Shown piece by piece: positions 1-15,000 of a stretch of DNA of 64,000 nt. The number at the start of each line of letters is the position of its first letter. The stretch's first letter is position 1. The notes under the pieces are model-generated. The model searched no databases and was not told the DNA's origin. It saw only the letters and a program-made list of their open reading frames with translations. The translations under genes were made by a program, and so were the position numbers. Source of the DNA: Kryptolebias marmoratus (Eukaryota > Chordata > Actinopteri > Cyprinodontiformes > Rivulidae); the NCBI RefSeq assembly GCF_001649575.2, contig NC_051448.1, positions 21,421,204 through 21,485,203 on the forward strand. The letters run 5' to 3'.

Positions 1-74
1 GAGGTGAGACGGGAGGCAATTACGGGGTCTTCCCCAACAACTTTGTCACCTTAGTTTCAGAGCCAGAGAAAGAG
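1..74 (+). CDS. cd2ap: cd2ap exon a: end of third SH3 domain (5' truncated by window)
   Basis: Reading from base 3 gives GETGGNYGVFPNNFVTLV, the last two beta strands of an SH3 domain (the G-x-FP-xNFV signature), followed by SEPEKE. The donor is GTGAGA at 75, phase 0. The beginning of the exon and the earlier SH3 domains lie before the window. Confidence 0.88.
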
Positions 75-3000
75 GTGAGATTCTTTCATTACTTCTTTTA
101 CAAATTTCAAGAATTGGGGGGGAGACACACCTCATTGGACCCAAACATTTGATTGAGCTGTGGCTCAGAAAAGAAAGAATGGTTGTCTGCCAATTAGAAG
201 GTTGGTAGTTCAGTCCCACATGTCAAAGTGTTCTTAGCCAAGACACTGACCCCAAATTATCGCTAATCTTTGAGTTTGTGTGTGAATGTGACCTGTATTG
301 TTTGTGAGGTGAAATAACTAGAAAAGTGCTGCGTAAATGGAAGCTTTTACGTTGTGCTGCCTTATCTTAGAGTTGAACTGTTTATGAACTTCCTTTTCTC
401 AGTTTTTGAAGATGTTTAGCTTCTTATTGAGGCACTTTCTCAATTCAGACTGAAAAGTGCAGTGACCAAAACGCATAGGCTGTTCAGCTTGCATCAACAG
501 AGCGTCTCACTGCTGTTTAAAAACCTGTAACTCTGCAAGTTTCAGTTTGGCTTCAGAAAGATTCTTGGATGAGAAGCTAAATGTTGCATCGAATAAACAC
601 TGAAATAATAAACTTGCTGATTTTGCAGACATTTTGCAAAAGCTGTCTATGTTTGAATGCCAAGCTTTGTCTTTATGACGCCCCCCCACCCTACCCAGAT
701 GTTTTATCTCGACAGACAAAAGTGTTGTTCCCTTTTTTCATATTTGGTAACTGTTACTTTTGACACTGTGTGCTGCTACAGTTCCTTTTTATCACCTGTG
801 CAATGCTGCTGGAATTTTAATTTTCCCTGAAGGAGTTGGAAGACTACTTCAGATCTGTCCATCCATCCATCTCTCTCTGTCTTTCTCTCTGTGTCTCTCT
901 CTTTTTCTCTCTGTCTCTCTCTCACTCACTCACTTATTTTTTTCCATTGAAATGTCTTCTCTTACATTCTATGCTTGACTGATTCTGAGATATTTGTTTA
1001 CCTCAAGTGTCTGCAACCTGTGGCTCTTCAGCCCCTCTGATGTGGCTCCTTGTGACTTTGACCAGGAATGATATCAACCTGAGTAATGTTTCTATTTGAA
1101 TTGATGAGAAGTCGTTGTAGTAGTTTTCCCATGCACATTTTGAAGTTTCTTCATGGGTTTCCTTCAGAAAAAGGACACTAATAATGCAGATGGATTCAGC
1201 TCCTTGTGTGAGCTCAGTTGTTTAACAAAATTAGTACACTTAGCTTGGGTTTCCTTTAAAATGTGTCTAGAATGCAGTGATCAGTTTTACTGTTGAGCTA
1301 ATAGTATGTCAGCTTGCTACCTACTTGGTTTATGCAACTTTCTGACACTTTTCTTAACATTTTTTAAAACACTTAAAGCAAAGGTTATAAAAGCAGGATG
1401 TAGTTTTGCACATTTATTGGAAATTACTACATTTTAAGACATGAAAATATGACAATGTAGTGACATACAGCTAATTGTCCTATTAAAAAAATAAATCTTA
1501 CCTCTAATGAAAGCTTGTTACCTTGAGCTATTTAAGTAAATAGTTTTTGCCTTAAAGACACATTTAAGTAATAAAAAACACTTTTTTGAAAGACATTAGG
1601 GTGCAACCTGTTGCTTATTTATGTTTTGGTAGATTCAGCTGAGTGCTTTGTTTACATTAAGTGTGTATTCACATTTCAGAATTGCAAGTGGGATCATAAT
1701 GGGACAGTCGGGGTCAAAAATTCAAAACACACTAATTTTTTTGTTTTCTAGTGAATTTCATCCGATGTTGATTACATTTTAGGATCCATTATTGCCAGAG
1801 GTCCTAAACCATTCTGTTCCATGTACTCAGTGAGATTAAAAAAAAAGGAATTTCGGCATAGCGGAGTGGATTTCTGACGCAAAAATCTTTCGCAATGTTT
1901 TAAACAAATATCTCCATTTTCAGAACGGTCATTTCTAAGAAAATCTCTGGGAATGTTAGAGATCCAGGCTTTCATCTGTTGGTCCAACGCTGCAAAATAA
2001 ATAGACTTTGCTTTCCATTTAATTTCGTCTGATTCGTACGTGACACTGCTGGACACAAGCAGTTACGCGCGGAAACCCTATTTCAACTGAGGAGTTTGTG
2101 AAGATAAAAATACAGAAACAAGAAAAATCAATTCCAACACTGATTTCAAACATAGTTCTTTATTTATACATGTTTATTCGCATTTATTTTTATTTTTACA
2201 TGAAGAAATAACACTGTTCATTGAGACAGTTCTAAATCACTATTTTCATCCATATTTTCAGCACATTGTTTTTTTTTAATTAGAATTTCTCATTTGGTGT
2301 AAATACTATTGCAGTTTTTTTTTAAACATCTTTTAGAGGAGTACCAGTGAAGTATTTTAGGTGAGAAAATAGATAAAAATAACCTTTTAATTGTTGTGTA
2401 ATGATCATGTAAAATGTCAACAGCCAAAACGTTCCCACTTTCAGAGAATGACCCTTATTAATATATCTGATAAAACTAAAGGAGCAAACTCTTTCAAACT
2501 GCGCCATTTAATGTAATTTGAGGTAATGATATGATTGATTTTAGATTAGATTAGATTCAACTTTATTGTCATTATACATGTCCCAAGTACAGGCAACGAA
2601 ATGCAGTTGCATCTATCCAGAAGTGTTTAAGCAAGTTGTAAATATAATATATATGTTGATCTAAAAACATACAGATGTGAGCAGAAATGTACAAATGTAT
2701 ATACAAGTGTATGTACAGTATACAATGTTATTGTGGATATACAATATACAATATTGGTGCGATGTGTATGTATGTGTTCAATTCAAGATTATTGATGATA
2801 TGTGTGTGTATGTGTGTACATGTGTATGTCTTCAGTCCATAATTACTAATGAGTGTCAGGAGGCAGAGTTCAGGAGTCTAACAGCTGTAGGAAAGAAACT
2901 GTTCCGGAGTCTTTAACGTTTGTAACAAGTACTTTTAGCCTGTGTAGCTTTTTACTCAATATTTATTTTATTTAATTTGTTAAAAGATAAGTTTGAATTT

Positions 3001-6000
3001 GTTTTCATTCGCTCTGGCAATGTAAGCTGAGCTTTTAGCTTGTGGCACATTGCACTTTGCTAACATGAATGGGATAATGCAGCTTAAGAACCGAACTTCA
3101 CAAATATGGACAGAGCAATTTGATTTCCTCTGAAAGCCTTTTCATGTGATGGAAAAAAGCTTCATGTTGCATTCAGTGGAGAGAAACAGCAAAACAGATG
3201 AGTGGGGCAGCTTTAATGGGGTCTTCAGACCGTCTGAGCGGTGTTTGAGGACGCAGTGGAAATCCTCCTGAGTGATTGTGTTGCCTTCAGATAACTAATC
3301 TTTTTCTGACCCCTGCTGTTGGACATGCATGTAATTCTGTGTCCTTGTGTTCGTGTTTCAGGTTCCGGCATCAAGAGGCTCACTGAAATCCTCCCAAAGA
3401 CCAGACGTGGATCAGGTAAGAGGATGATGATGATGGCCACACTCTGGCATGAAATAGACTTTTAAGGCACTTTCACAAAACATTTCGGCGAAATGGCCAC
3501 AAAGATCAGTCTGTCCTTATGCTGCCTCTGGCCGGTCATAAATCACCTATTGGGCCAGCCACGATGTGAAGTTTCAGAAATGAGGAGCGCAACACATTAA
3601 ATGTGACAAACATCTCCCTTGAATCGTTTTCTAACCATGACAAATGAACTCCGTTTAGCAATTCTCTCTGTGGTTAACTAATTTTTAAACAAAACACAAA
3701 GTTGCTCTGCGTCTTTATAAATCTTCCTTTGGTAATAAATCTGTTTGTTAATGTTTAATCCTGCAACTGAGTGGCGGCACAGCCCATATATAATCATTTC
3801 ATCACATTATTGAGCCACAGAGTCGGCTTACCTTTTCATATGTCAGCTGTTATAGCTCTGTTACTACCTCGCTTCATGGCACAATAGAACATCAGTGGTG
3901 GGTTGGCTTGGATAGATGTGACCGCTCTGGCAAAAAAAGGCTGTCCCTCAGCCCATTAGTCCATGTCCTGATGGTGCAGTAACCCTCTTCCCTGACGGTA
4001 GTGGGACAAATAGGTCAGGGGACCAGCTGGACCTAAGTAATGACCACACATTTCCATCAAACCAGGGCTTCTGATTTGGAATCACCCTGATGGGTTTTGC
4101 TGGGCAATACAACCTCTGTACAGAGGTTGATATAGTCAAAGCCAGCAGATGCATAACCCTCCAGGTCAGATTCCTCAGAGAAAATGTCTCTCTGCAGTGC
4201 CAAAACAGTGATGCAGTGGCCTCCTTCCTCCATACATGCCTTTATGGTGGGTCTGCCTATTGGTCTGTAGGCTGGCATCATAAGCAGGGAGATGTGGTCT
4301 GATAGGCCAAGGTTTGGAGCTGGTTCGGTTTTGTCTACTCCACAGACGTTTGAGTACATCTGGTCTAGAATACTGTTGTCTCTTGTGGGGAAGTTTATGT
4401 GTTTATGGAGCTTGGGCAGCACTGTTTTGAGCTCGGCACAGTTGAAATCCCCAGCCAAAATCACTACTCCCTCTGGGTGGGCATTTGGCTGGCTGTTCAC
4501 AGAGCTGCACAGCTTCTCCAGGGTTAGCTCAGCGATAGCATGTGGTGGGATGTAAACAGCTATGATAAGAAGGGCAGAAAACCCCTCGGTTAATGGAAGA
4601 GTCTGTATTTAACTGCTAGATATTCTAGATCTGGAGAGCAGTGAGTGTCAATGATGTCCACAGCCATACTCTAGTTGTTCTTTATATAAACGCACACAGC
4701 TCCACCTCTGCTCTAACCAGAGTTTACAGCCAGCTAACCCAATAGCCTCGCCAGGAACAGTGTTGTCCAGCCAAGTCTCCATTAATACCATCACGCAGCT
4801 CTATCAGCAGATTTCTTTTTCAGCTGAAAAAAACAAAGCTGAGTTTGTAATGCATCAGAGAGAAGCAGTTTTATTTTCATCATCTTTGTAGATCACAGGT
4901 CTTATCCAGTCAGTTCTATTGTGTGTCCTGCTGCCTCCAACTTAACAGTAACAGACTGCCCATTATTACCCGTTTTCAGCTTTTGAGTATTCGCTGCGTC
5001 CTTCTCTTCTGTCTCTGACAACAGCTGCTCTGCCGGTAATAAAAGCAGCAACATGTTTAGAGGAACATGTCCAACATAAATAATCAAAGTTCTGACATTA
5101 AACAGATTTGAGTCATTTTATCAATGAACAGGTTGCACTTTAGCAATTAATACAGCAAGATGCGGCGTCAACATAAAAGATCTACTTTCTGCGCTATGAA
5201 ATGCACCACGCTTCCTACAGTTGCCTTTTTAAACCATAGGTGTCTACAGAGAAATAACACATGTACGCTGCAGGAAAAGCAGCAGAAGAGCCTACAGGAT
5301 GTACATTCTTCATACACAAACATTTTCAACTTGTTCACTAATATTCAGGATTAAATTCACACCTGAGTTTTCAAGAATGGTTTTCAAAGCAATATTGTTG
5401 CTGTTTTCGAATATCCCACTTATTATTATCCCACTTATTACTGCTTAACTCTAGTTGTTATGGTGTCTGACTGGTGAAGTACCTCCTTTTAATTCTATTG
5501 GCTAAATTGGCTTTAACTAATAATTTTGTCTTTAGTAAGTACTCAGGTTGGTGTAAAGATCAATTCAGTATCACCTTCACGTACAAACTGGTAAACATGT
5601 CTGAAATGGATGCCACGGTACCTTTAGAACGCCTGATATTAAACTGAATTACAATAGTTAGTCTGATGTAGCAAAAACAAAAAGGTGTGATTGATGTGTT
5701 TATATCCTGCATCTTTCTGTGAAGTAAAATTAGAGTAGATTTATTGATTTTCTTTTCCAGATTACTTCTGAACACTTTGACTTTTAAGTCATTACCCTGA
5801 CCTATTTTTCTGCTCTTCTCTTCCTGTCAGAAACCCATTAAACCACCTCCGCCATCAAAACACTCAGGTAAGGAGCACCTCACACACTATGTTTCAATAA
5901 ATGGTCTCAAATAAGTGTTAGGGAGGAATTTTTTTGTCTGGAATACACTTCAGTGTGGCTTCATTTTAACAAAATCAATAAGACTGAAGAATTTTCTTTT

Positions 6001-9000
6001 ATACGGAATCAGGCTTCTCTGAATGGGCAGTGGGCAACATCCAGCAGGCAGAAGTTTAAAGCGTGTTAAAGACAAAAAAGCCTAATATATTTATAATACA
6101 ATAAAAGCTGAGCAGCACTGAAAGTTTTGCTTCTCATCATCTTCAGCTTTAGTTACCATCTTTTAGATCAGTGGCTCCCAGACTCTTTTCCCCTCAGAGC
6201 CCTCTTCTTTGCGCAGACAAAGCAACTGAGAATAAATTTCCTCCAGAGCCATATTGGTGCGAATAGACGCACCACCAGAGCCTTCAGCCCTGACATTTTT
6301 TAACCCCGCACTCCAGTTGGCACAAAGTTTGATTCAGGATGCTTCATCTGTTAATAAAGACAAGAGTGCAACCCCTTCTGAGAAGTATAGAAAAGGTTTC
6401 ACAGTCTGTGGCTCTAGAGAAAACAGATGATGGGGAGCCAAGAGAGGAGATGTGTTTCTGTATGAGGAACTCAGGTGGGGAGGAGAAGCATGTGAGGGTA
6501 TTTTAGGACATGTACAAAGACAACAAGACAGATGGGTCTTTGGTTGGGCAGAGTTCAGCTCTGAGATTCTTTGTTTGCAGTGATGATGGACTTCTATATA
6601 GAAGAATGTTTGAGTGATTATGTCTTCAGGGAATGGTGTTTTAATCAAAAATGCATCAGTTTACAATTCATTCAGTTATTTTCATTTTGTTTTAATGCCA
6701 TAAACACACATTCTGTTATAATAGGCAGCTCTGTGTTTACATGCACTTTCACCCAGATATTTGATAGTGTGGTATTATTTTGTACATGTGCAAAACATGT
6801 TAACAGCTTCTGAGCCGGTAAAGCCTCGCACCACCCTCTGAGCTCTTCACCATGCAGAAGTCCTAAACCACTCCTCATTTCTGTTTACCGTATTTTCGGG
6901 ACTATAAAGCGCATTTAAAAGCCTTTAATTTTCTCAAAAAACGACACTGCGCCTTATGATCTGGAGCGCCCTATATATGTAAGAAGTCATAAGGTTTTAG
7001 TACGACTTTGGTAAACTACAAAAGTGCACTGCTTGCAGCATTAAAGCTCAGTTATAGTTTTGTAGTGTTGCGCAGGGCTCTGTGCGCTGTGTAGGCATTT
7101 ATACTTGATGCTTACGTCGGCGCAGTATTCTCCGAAAAGACAGAGGGCTGTTTTGTTTCGCTTAATGCGCCTTATTGTCCGGTGCGTTTTATATATGACA
7201 AAAGTTCGAAAATGGACCATTCATTGACAGTGCGCCCTATAGTGCAGAAAACACGGTACATCTTTTTTTTTTTAAGGACTTACTGGCAACATTCCCCTAG
7301 ACATAATCAGGTTCAAGGACTAGACAGAAAATGATTTAAAAGAATCCAAAGTCCAAAGACAAACTGTGAAAAATTTTCTGAAAGCCTAAAGAACTGTTGA
7401 TTAAGGTCACTTTAAAAGATTGCAGGAAAGTCTGGTTCCTTGGATGCAAACTGTAACTAAATGAGGGGCGGTATCAGACTTTTGCACAGTCCTGTGTGCC
7501 CATTTATTCTTCTTCCTCTGCCTGTCGAGTTCATGTCATAACAGACAAATTCGTGTTTCTAGACTTGAATTAAATAATCCCACCTGTGAGTGTGGGCCTT
7601 TTCCCTCTTGGCCTGCCCCCGACATCCTGAAGGTGACGAGGAGGCATCCAAGTCAGCTGCCCAAACTGGCACCTTTAGACACGTCAGAGGAGTGGTTACA
7701 CCTCCCCCCTCGATGTCTGACATATGCCCCTTTTACACGGGCTCTAAAGGTCCCAGCTCCACTCTACTCGGCTTGCTTTGCACGCGTTTACATCAGCATT
7801 TTTTCAAGGTCGGCCCTGCTTCAGAGTAGAGTGGGCTGGCCCTGCTTTGTGGGTGGCGCAAGCTTAGCTCCTGTTCACTCATTGGTCGTGTGTGTGACCA
7901 GATGGAAGCATAAAGAGCGACGGTAGGAATATAAACAACAGCGTTAGCTTACCCTGCAATGTTTATGCCGTCTGTCCCCCAGCTGAAGGCGCTGTAAAGC
8001 CTGAAATCTCCGGCGGATAACAGCTGTCCTACTCCGTGCAACAATCGCGGCATCCAGAGCATTTCTTCCACTGCGCCTCTCTTCCTGAAGTCTCAGGAGA
8101 ATCCCCATAAGTTTAAAAAACAGCAACAACACAGGGCCAACGTTGTCCATAGTGCTTCCGTTGTTTACACAACTTGCGCTAAGTTTCGGTAGCGCACTCC
8201 CCACCCCCCGCGCCGCGGCCCCACCCCCTGCAACACGAGGAGGCGTTCCTCTGCTACCGACCAAACTGGCCTGTGTAAACACGATCCATTCTTTATAGAG
8301 CCGAGCCAAGTAGAGTGGAGTAGAGCCAGACTTCTGAATTAGGGGCCGTGTAAAAGGGGCATTAGTGGCACTAAGACTGGGCCCCACCACCTCATGAGGA
8401 AAACACTTTAAGATGTCTTCAGGCTTTTTTTTTTTGCATTTTTTTTTTAATGTAGCCATTTTCTCTTGACTCGTGGACAAAATCCTAACACTGTTAGCCA
8501 CACCGCCACTTCCAGTTTCCAGTTTGCAAAAAGGACGCTTGCACCGATGTTTTGCACCGTTACAGCTCGCTGTGTAAATTTTAGATGAGTACAAATCAAG
8601 TCTGTGTTCGCAACTTGCTGTCTGCGTAGAGATTCCTCTTACATGCATTTGTCTAACTCTTGATGTGTGGGTGCGTGATTCTTTCTGTTGGAAAGTGCGC
8701 AAGTCTCTCTGTGTTCCCTCTCATTTTCTGCGCGGTCTCGAATGAGTTGGGTCAAACACGCAGGTGACTCTGTGAAACGTGTTTCATTTTTTAGTTGTCA
8801 AGCCAGAAGTCCCGAGTGCCGACAAGAAACCTCATCATCCCATCAGACCAACGGACAAAGGTACAGCTGGACTCTCTGCTCTCCCTGTCTCGTCTCATAC
8901 CTCCTTGTCAGATCAGAGTTCACATTGATGCCGAGATGTGACACGAGGAACTGCACAGATCATCAGTTCTGTTCAAATCTGTGGCCTTGCTGTTTGTCTT

Positions 9001-12000
9001 CAGACACTCCTGCTGGGTTTTCACCCTTTTCCTCTTGCTGCTTTCCAAACTTTTATGCTTCTGTTCTAAACAAAGCAGAATTCTTCCTCTCCCCTGTCAG
9101 CTTGTCTCAAGCTCAATTTCCTGTATTTTTCCTTCAACATGCGCTTTTTGCTCTGTTGTGTTTTTGCATCACCATTAGAATAAATAACAAAACTTCACTA
9201 AACATATATGGTGACAATGATCCCAAACACAGCAACAAATCTACAGCGTAGCGGCTGAGAAAGAAAAGAATCAAACCACTACAGAGGTCCAGTTAGAGTC
9301 CAGAACCTCCACCTGATTGAAACGTTGTGGTGGGACCTGAAGAGATCTGAGCAGAAACCAACTTTGGGCAATAAAGAGTGGGCCAAAATTCCTCTACAAA
9401 GATGTGAAAGGAGTAAAAAAAGTAAATGAAAAAAGATGATTTCATACAGAAAGTAACAACTGAGAGTTATTGCTGCTAAAGTCGGTGCTAAACCATGGGG
9501 TTAGACACACAGATACACTCCTTTGTTGGCTTTGTTTAGATTTAATAAATATTGATGTGGTGGTTTTATTTGTTGTTTTGAGGCTAGATTTGAATAATTT
9601 TAGATCCTGTTAAACATGGTATTGTTTTCTTTTGTCCTGATACCTGAAAGCCATGAATTAAAAGAGGGTGGCCTTTTTTTTCCATTACTGTAAAGTTTGT
9701 ATGTTTTTTTGTTTGTTTTTTTTACCTCCACCAAGAAGGGGGTGTTTCCAGGAGTGTTTTGTCTGTCCGTCCTTCTGTCTCTTAGCAAGACTACTTAAAA
9801 ACTAATGAACAGATTTTTATGAAATTTTCACGAAATTATGGAGTTCTCACAGAAAACTAGTGATTAATTTATGGATGTGATCTTGGATCCTACAATATTT
9901 AAATGACCCTATGGCCTTAGCCGAAGTTTGCGCTCTCTGATTGCTTCTAGTTTTTTCTTTGTTTGTTTGTAGTTTTAAATCACAGATGGTGGCGCTGTGA
10001 CTACAACGCAAACATTTTCTGTAACTTTACAGAAATTGTATATTTACAATAAATAATAATAGCAATAAATTTACAGTGTTTGTGCTTGGTCTCTGAAAAC
10101 AGACCAAAATTGGACTGAAAAATTCAGTCATTAAGTGGAAAAACTAGAACATGAAAATGAAAATTGTGTAGGTTCTCTTTTTTATTTACTTTAAATTCCT
10201 GTTTTTATTAAATTGTTTTTTTTTTTTTACTAATATAGGTGTTCTCTTATTTTATTTGCTGTGTGTGTGGTGTGTAACTGCAGGAACAAGCTTGTGCTGC
10301 TCTGTCAGTATCACATTTGGGAGTGAGAGTTAAAACCCGATTAAGAGGTTTTGGGAAAGACGAGTCTCTGAAGTGACAGTGTTTAAATCAGAGATTGTAG
10401 ATTTTTGTATAAACATTAAAGTCTTTAGGCTTTAGATGCTGGTGCCCTTAATCATCTCTAGTATCTGCACTTTAAACTTTTCTTTCACATCAAATTATTT
10501 TAAAAATGCAGCTGCATCAACCCACTCTGATTTGATCGGCCTCGTTCAGGTCTTCACCTCAGCAATTAGTGCCACTGCCATAAGTTAAACTTTTGCAGCA
10601 TCCTCGATCCTTTTTAGATTTCAGCATTCAGTGTTTTTCAGTATTTTGTCCTGCTGTCTGTATTTGCTTGTTTCTGTCCTCTGAGCTTCTCCGGAGAATT
10701 GGAAATCTTTTCTCTGATTCCCACAAAGCTTATATAAGTTGAGTCTTTCAGACTGATTTAAATAACAAACCAGAGGTCGGTCTGCATCAGGTTATGCCTA
10801 ATGAATTATTTAAACTAAGAGTTCAGCCAGAAGCCCATCAAAAGCACAATGAAACCGGGCTAAAACACTTCTTAGAGCCCATTTATCAATGTCAAATATG
10901 AAAACGTATGTGGATGGAGCCTTCCGTTCGTCCTCTGGGTTCACTTCGTGCCCATTCCAATCTGTCGTCAGGGAGTTTGCGGATGCGTACCCAAACGCAG
11001 CAAGTGGAGCAGTCGCAACAGAAAACTTTGGGGCAATGTTGTGCAGTGTAGCTCACATGTAACCAACGAAAGGAACAAAGGAGAAAACTGAAAAGCCTGA
11101 ACTTTTTGAAGAGAGCTATAATTGGTATCACCAGGTAGAAGAAATATCTGTCCACATGACATTTGGTTTTGCACTTTTCCAGGTGTGAAGAAGTATAGAA
11201 AAACATTTATGTTACCAAACTTTTTACCAAATTCTCTTCTTTAATGTATCAGACCGTTGGCAGGGTATCAAGATGCCTATTCTATTGGCTATAGAATGGA
11301 GATATACAACCTTGATTATAGATTGAGGAAGAACATAATTATCAGGATGTCACCTTTTTTATCTTTGAGTCAAGGCTTGAGTTAGACGTTTTACCCATCA
11401 GTATCAAGCAGTTTGTGCACTAAAACAGCTTCAAATATTCTCCATCTGTTAACCTGATAACTGTTTGTAATTTCACAGGCAGGAGGGTGCAATTTAGTCC
11501 ACTCTGCTTTAGGCCCTTTTTACACAAGAATGATCTCAGGAAGTGTTGGTATTTTTTTGTGGCGAATCAACAAGAAAAAAAAAAAAAAACATGTTTACAT
11601 GGATATGACGTTGCTCATTGAATCTGCCGTAGTTTCTGTGCTAGGCAGAGTTGCCAGATAGGAAATGACGAACTGTCGTACTGTAGCTTTAAAATTGTTG
11701 CATTTTGACCCAAATTATCATATGCGCTGAGTGAGGCGTACTTTCTCGGAGGAGGAAGGTTGTGAGATTAGTTGTGTGCTGTGATTGGTGAATATGTGCA
11801 CAGAAAAGTAGAGAGACTTGACCCTAAAGCTATGTTATAAAAATGTTAATTATCACATATCTGGAAACACTGCTGCTGGGCTTTCAACGAGGTGAGCATG
11901 CCGTCTGGAGCATGGAAACAGTTACATCCAAAATGGTGAATACACAACCGGCCTTGAGGTTGGGTTGCTGCTACATGTTGAAAAGGGGGAGTAGCACAAA

Positions 12001-15000
12001 GAGCTCTCTGCTACCCGCCATTATTAATGTTGTTGATCTGCATGTGCAGAATAGCTATTGACTGCAGTAGACTGTGGTGCGCATGTGTGATTTCACACCA
12101 CAGTAGGAATCTCCAGTCTGACACCTGGGTTCAAAAAGTTTTGGTTTCAAAAGAAACAAACACTATTGTCATGTACACAAATGGCCAAACCACTACAGAA
12201 AAACTACTACTTCACTCAAAAACAAGATAGTGTAAATGGCCCCTTAGTTGTCTCTGGTAATCACTAATTTTATGTCTCTCCATTTTCAGTTTTAGGGGAC
12301 AAGCCTCATACAGAGAGCAAACCCAGTAAGCCCCCACCACCAGTGGTCCCAAGCAAGAAGCGACTCCCTACTCCACCCAGAAAGCCAGAGAAGCCTCTAA
12401 TTTCCACATCAAGTTTCAAGTACGTTTGTTTTTCCTGCTATTCTCCAGGTTTTGTATGGATGAGTGAAACAACCAGGATTAGGAATTATTATTATTTAGT
12501 AACTTGAAGTTTATGTGAAGTTCCAAGTTATTAGAAACTTGAAACTTTAAGTTTTACGTTATTATTAAAAGAATATGCTCCTATTTTTTGTTTCTTAAAT
12601 TTATATTTCTAACATTTTTATTTTGCACTTTGTATTTATTTTGTTTCCTAATTCTTAATTTATTGTCCTTTTCATTTGTAGGTGTGTTCATTTGGTAAAA
12701 TGTTTCTTATTAAAATTATTCTTTAGTAATAATAATAATAATAATAAATATAAATTCATACATAATGTTAACATTTGATATGACTGTAAAAATAAAAATT
12801 TACTGTGGGGAAAAATATACTAAAATTAAATCACAGAAGTAATTCCAGGTCAAATGCAAAAAAAAACAGAAGATAATGTCACAGCTTAAAAACAAATATT
12901 GGTCTAATATACTGCTTGGCCAAAAAAAAAAAGTCTCCACTAAAGGTTACACACTCTAATATGTCGTTGGACCGCCTTTAGCTTTTGATTATCGCACACA
13001 TTCACTGTGGCATTGTTTCGATTAGCTTCTGCAATGTCAGAAGATTTATTTCCATCCAGTATTGTATTAATTTTTCACCAAGATCTTGCATTGATGACAG
13101 TAGAGTCTGACTGCTGAGCAAAGCCTTCTCCAGCACATCCCAAAGATTCTCAATGGGGTTATTACAATTCCAGCCCGATAAATCCTGGCATTGTCATCTT
13201 GGACTATGCCCTTGCCATCAGGGAAGAAAAAAATCCATTGCTGGAATAACCTGGTCATTCAATATATTCAGGTAGTCAGCTGACCTCATTCTTTGAGCAC
13301 ATACTGTTGCTGAACCTTGATCTGCCCAACTGCAGTAACCCCAGATCATAGCACTGCCCCCACAGGCTTGTACAGTAGGCACTAGGCATGATGGGTGCAA
13401 CACTTCACATGCCTCTCTTCTTACCCTGATGTGCCCATCACTCTGGAACAGCGTAAATCTGGACTCATCAGACCACATGACCTTCTTCCATTGCTCCAGA
13501 GTCTAATCTTTATGCTCTCTAGCAATTTGAAGACTTTTTTTCTGATTAGCCTCACTGATTAATGGTTTTCTTGAGGCTACACAGCCGTTCAGTCCCAATC
13601 CCTTGAGTTCCCTTCACATTGTGCATGTGGAAATACTCTTCCTTTCACTATTAAATGTAGCACAGAGTTCTACTGTTTTTCTTTGATTTGTATTCACCAA
13701 ATGTTTTAAGTGATCACCGATCACGATCATTCAGTATTTTTTTCCGGACACATTTTTTCCTCGAAGACCATGGGTCCCCACTATCCTTCCAGTTTTTAAT
13801 ATCACGTTGGACAGTTCTTAACCCAATTTTAGTAGTTTCTGCAATCTCCTTCGATGTTTTCTCTGCTTGATGCATGCCAATGATCTGACCCTTCTCAAAC
13901 AGGGTGGCATCTTTTCCACAACCACAGGATGTCTTTTGACATGATTGTTTAAGAAATGAGAAGCAACTCATTGCACTAGTTGGGGTTAAATAACTTGTTG
14001 CCAGCTGAAAGATAATCATCCATGCAGTAATTATCTAATAAGAGGCTCGTACTTATTTGCTTAGTTAAATCCAGGTGGCGACTGGCGCCTTTTTTGGCCA
14101 GGCAGCGTAATATTTATTAAATTATCCATGTAGCTCGACTAAAATAATAATAAAAAAATATGATTATTTTCCCTTGGGTACTTTAATTATTTTAGAAATG
14201 TGTACATTTGTAAGGTTTGGAGCAGCACAAGGAATGCAGTAAATCATAGAGAAAGAATCTGGAAAAAAAATAAAGAAAAGAGGGCCCTCTATATTTAATC
14301 AAGATATATCAGTTCCAGATTTTAGGTATCACTTGCATAGTTTATTAACTACAACACAAACAAAGACAGCCTATGTGGAAATATAAAATAAAGTACATTT
14401 AGTTATTATTGGTACAAACAACAGAATAGTACAATGAGTTATTTTTTTTGTTATTGACAGAATATCTTGTGAGATTTTCTTGTGTGTGCATAAACAGAGT
14501 AGTAATCTATTTTAGCCTGTAACCAATTTTGCAGGCCATATCAAAGATCCTCCTTTCACTCTGTTCACTCAGTCATAAACTTTTTTTTCTCCCCTACTTA
14601 ATATTTCTTTTTTCTTTAACTGCAGACAAAATGGAGAGGTGCCTTCCATACGACCAAAGTCTGATGTGGAGCCATTATTGCCCCCTGGAGCCATAACACC
14701 AACAGGAGACGCACCAGAAAAGCCCTCCGAGTCAGGTTTGTACACAAAGTGTCACTCCAAACGGTCCAAATCCAGAATATTACAGCAAATTGGTTTTCTC
14801 TTACTGACAGAAGATCTTGAACATTTTTTTTTTTAATTCAGTTCAGTTTAAAAGGTCTTCCTGCCTCAGTCAGTCTATCATTTAGTCACAAGCTAGCAGA
14901 AGATCTCCTCCCCTAATTCTGCCTATTTCACATGTGGTTAAACTGCTGTTTCTAAAAGGACAAGAAAATTTAGCTTTATAATCACAATTACCATGGTTTG

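Noticed and set aside
1772..2056. 94-codon minus-strand frame as a gene
   Set aside because: No recognised domain, no splice or promoter evidence, and located in a cd2ap intron. Mentioned only as content of the intron.
7944..8702. 252-codon minus-strand open frame
   Set aside because: It crosses the inverted repeat and edge of a Harbinger-like element and runs close to cd2ap exon d. Poly-Lys and low-complexity parts come from poly-T and C-rich DNA.
8688..9251. 187-codon open frame around cd2ap exon d
   Set aside because: Only 8795-8860 has splice support, and the true coding phase differs from this frame; the end is Tc1 transposase relic.
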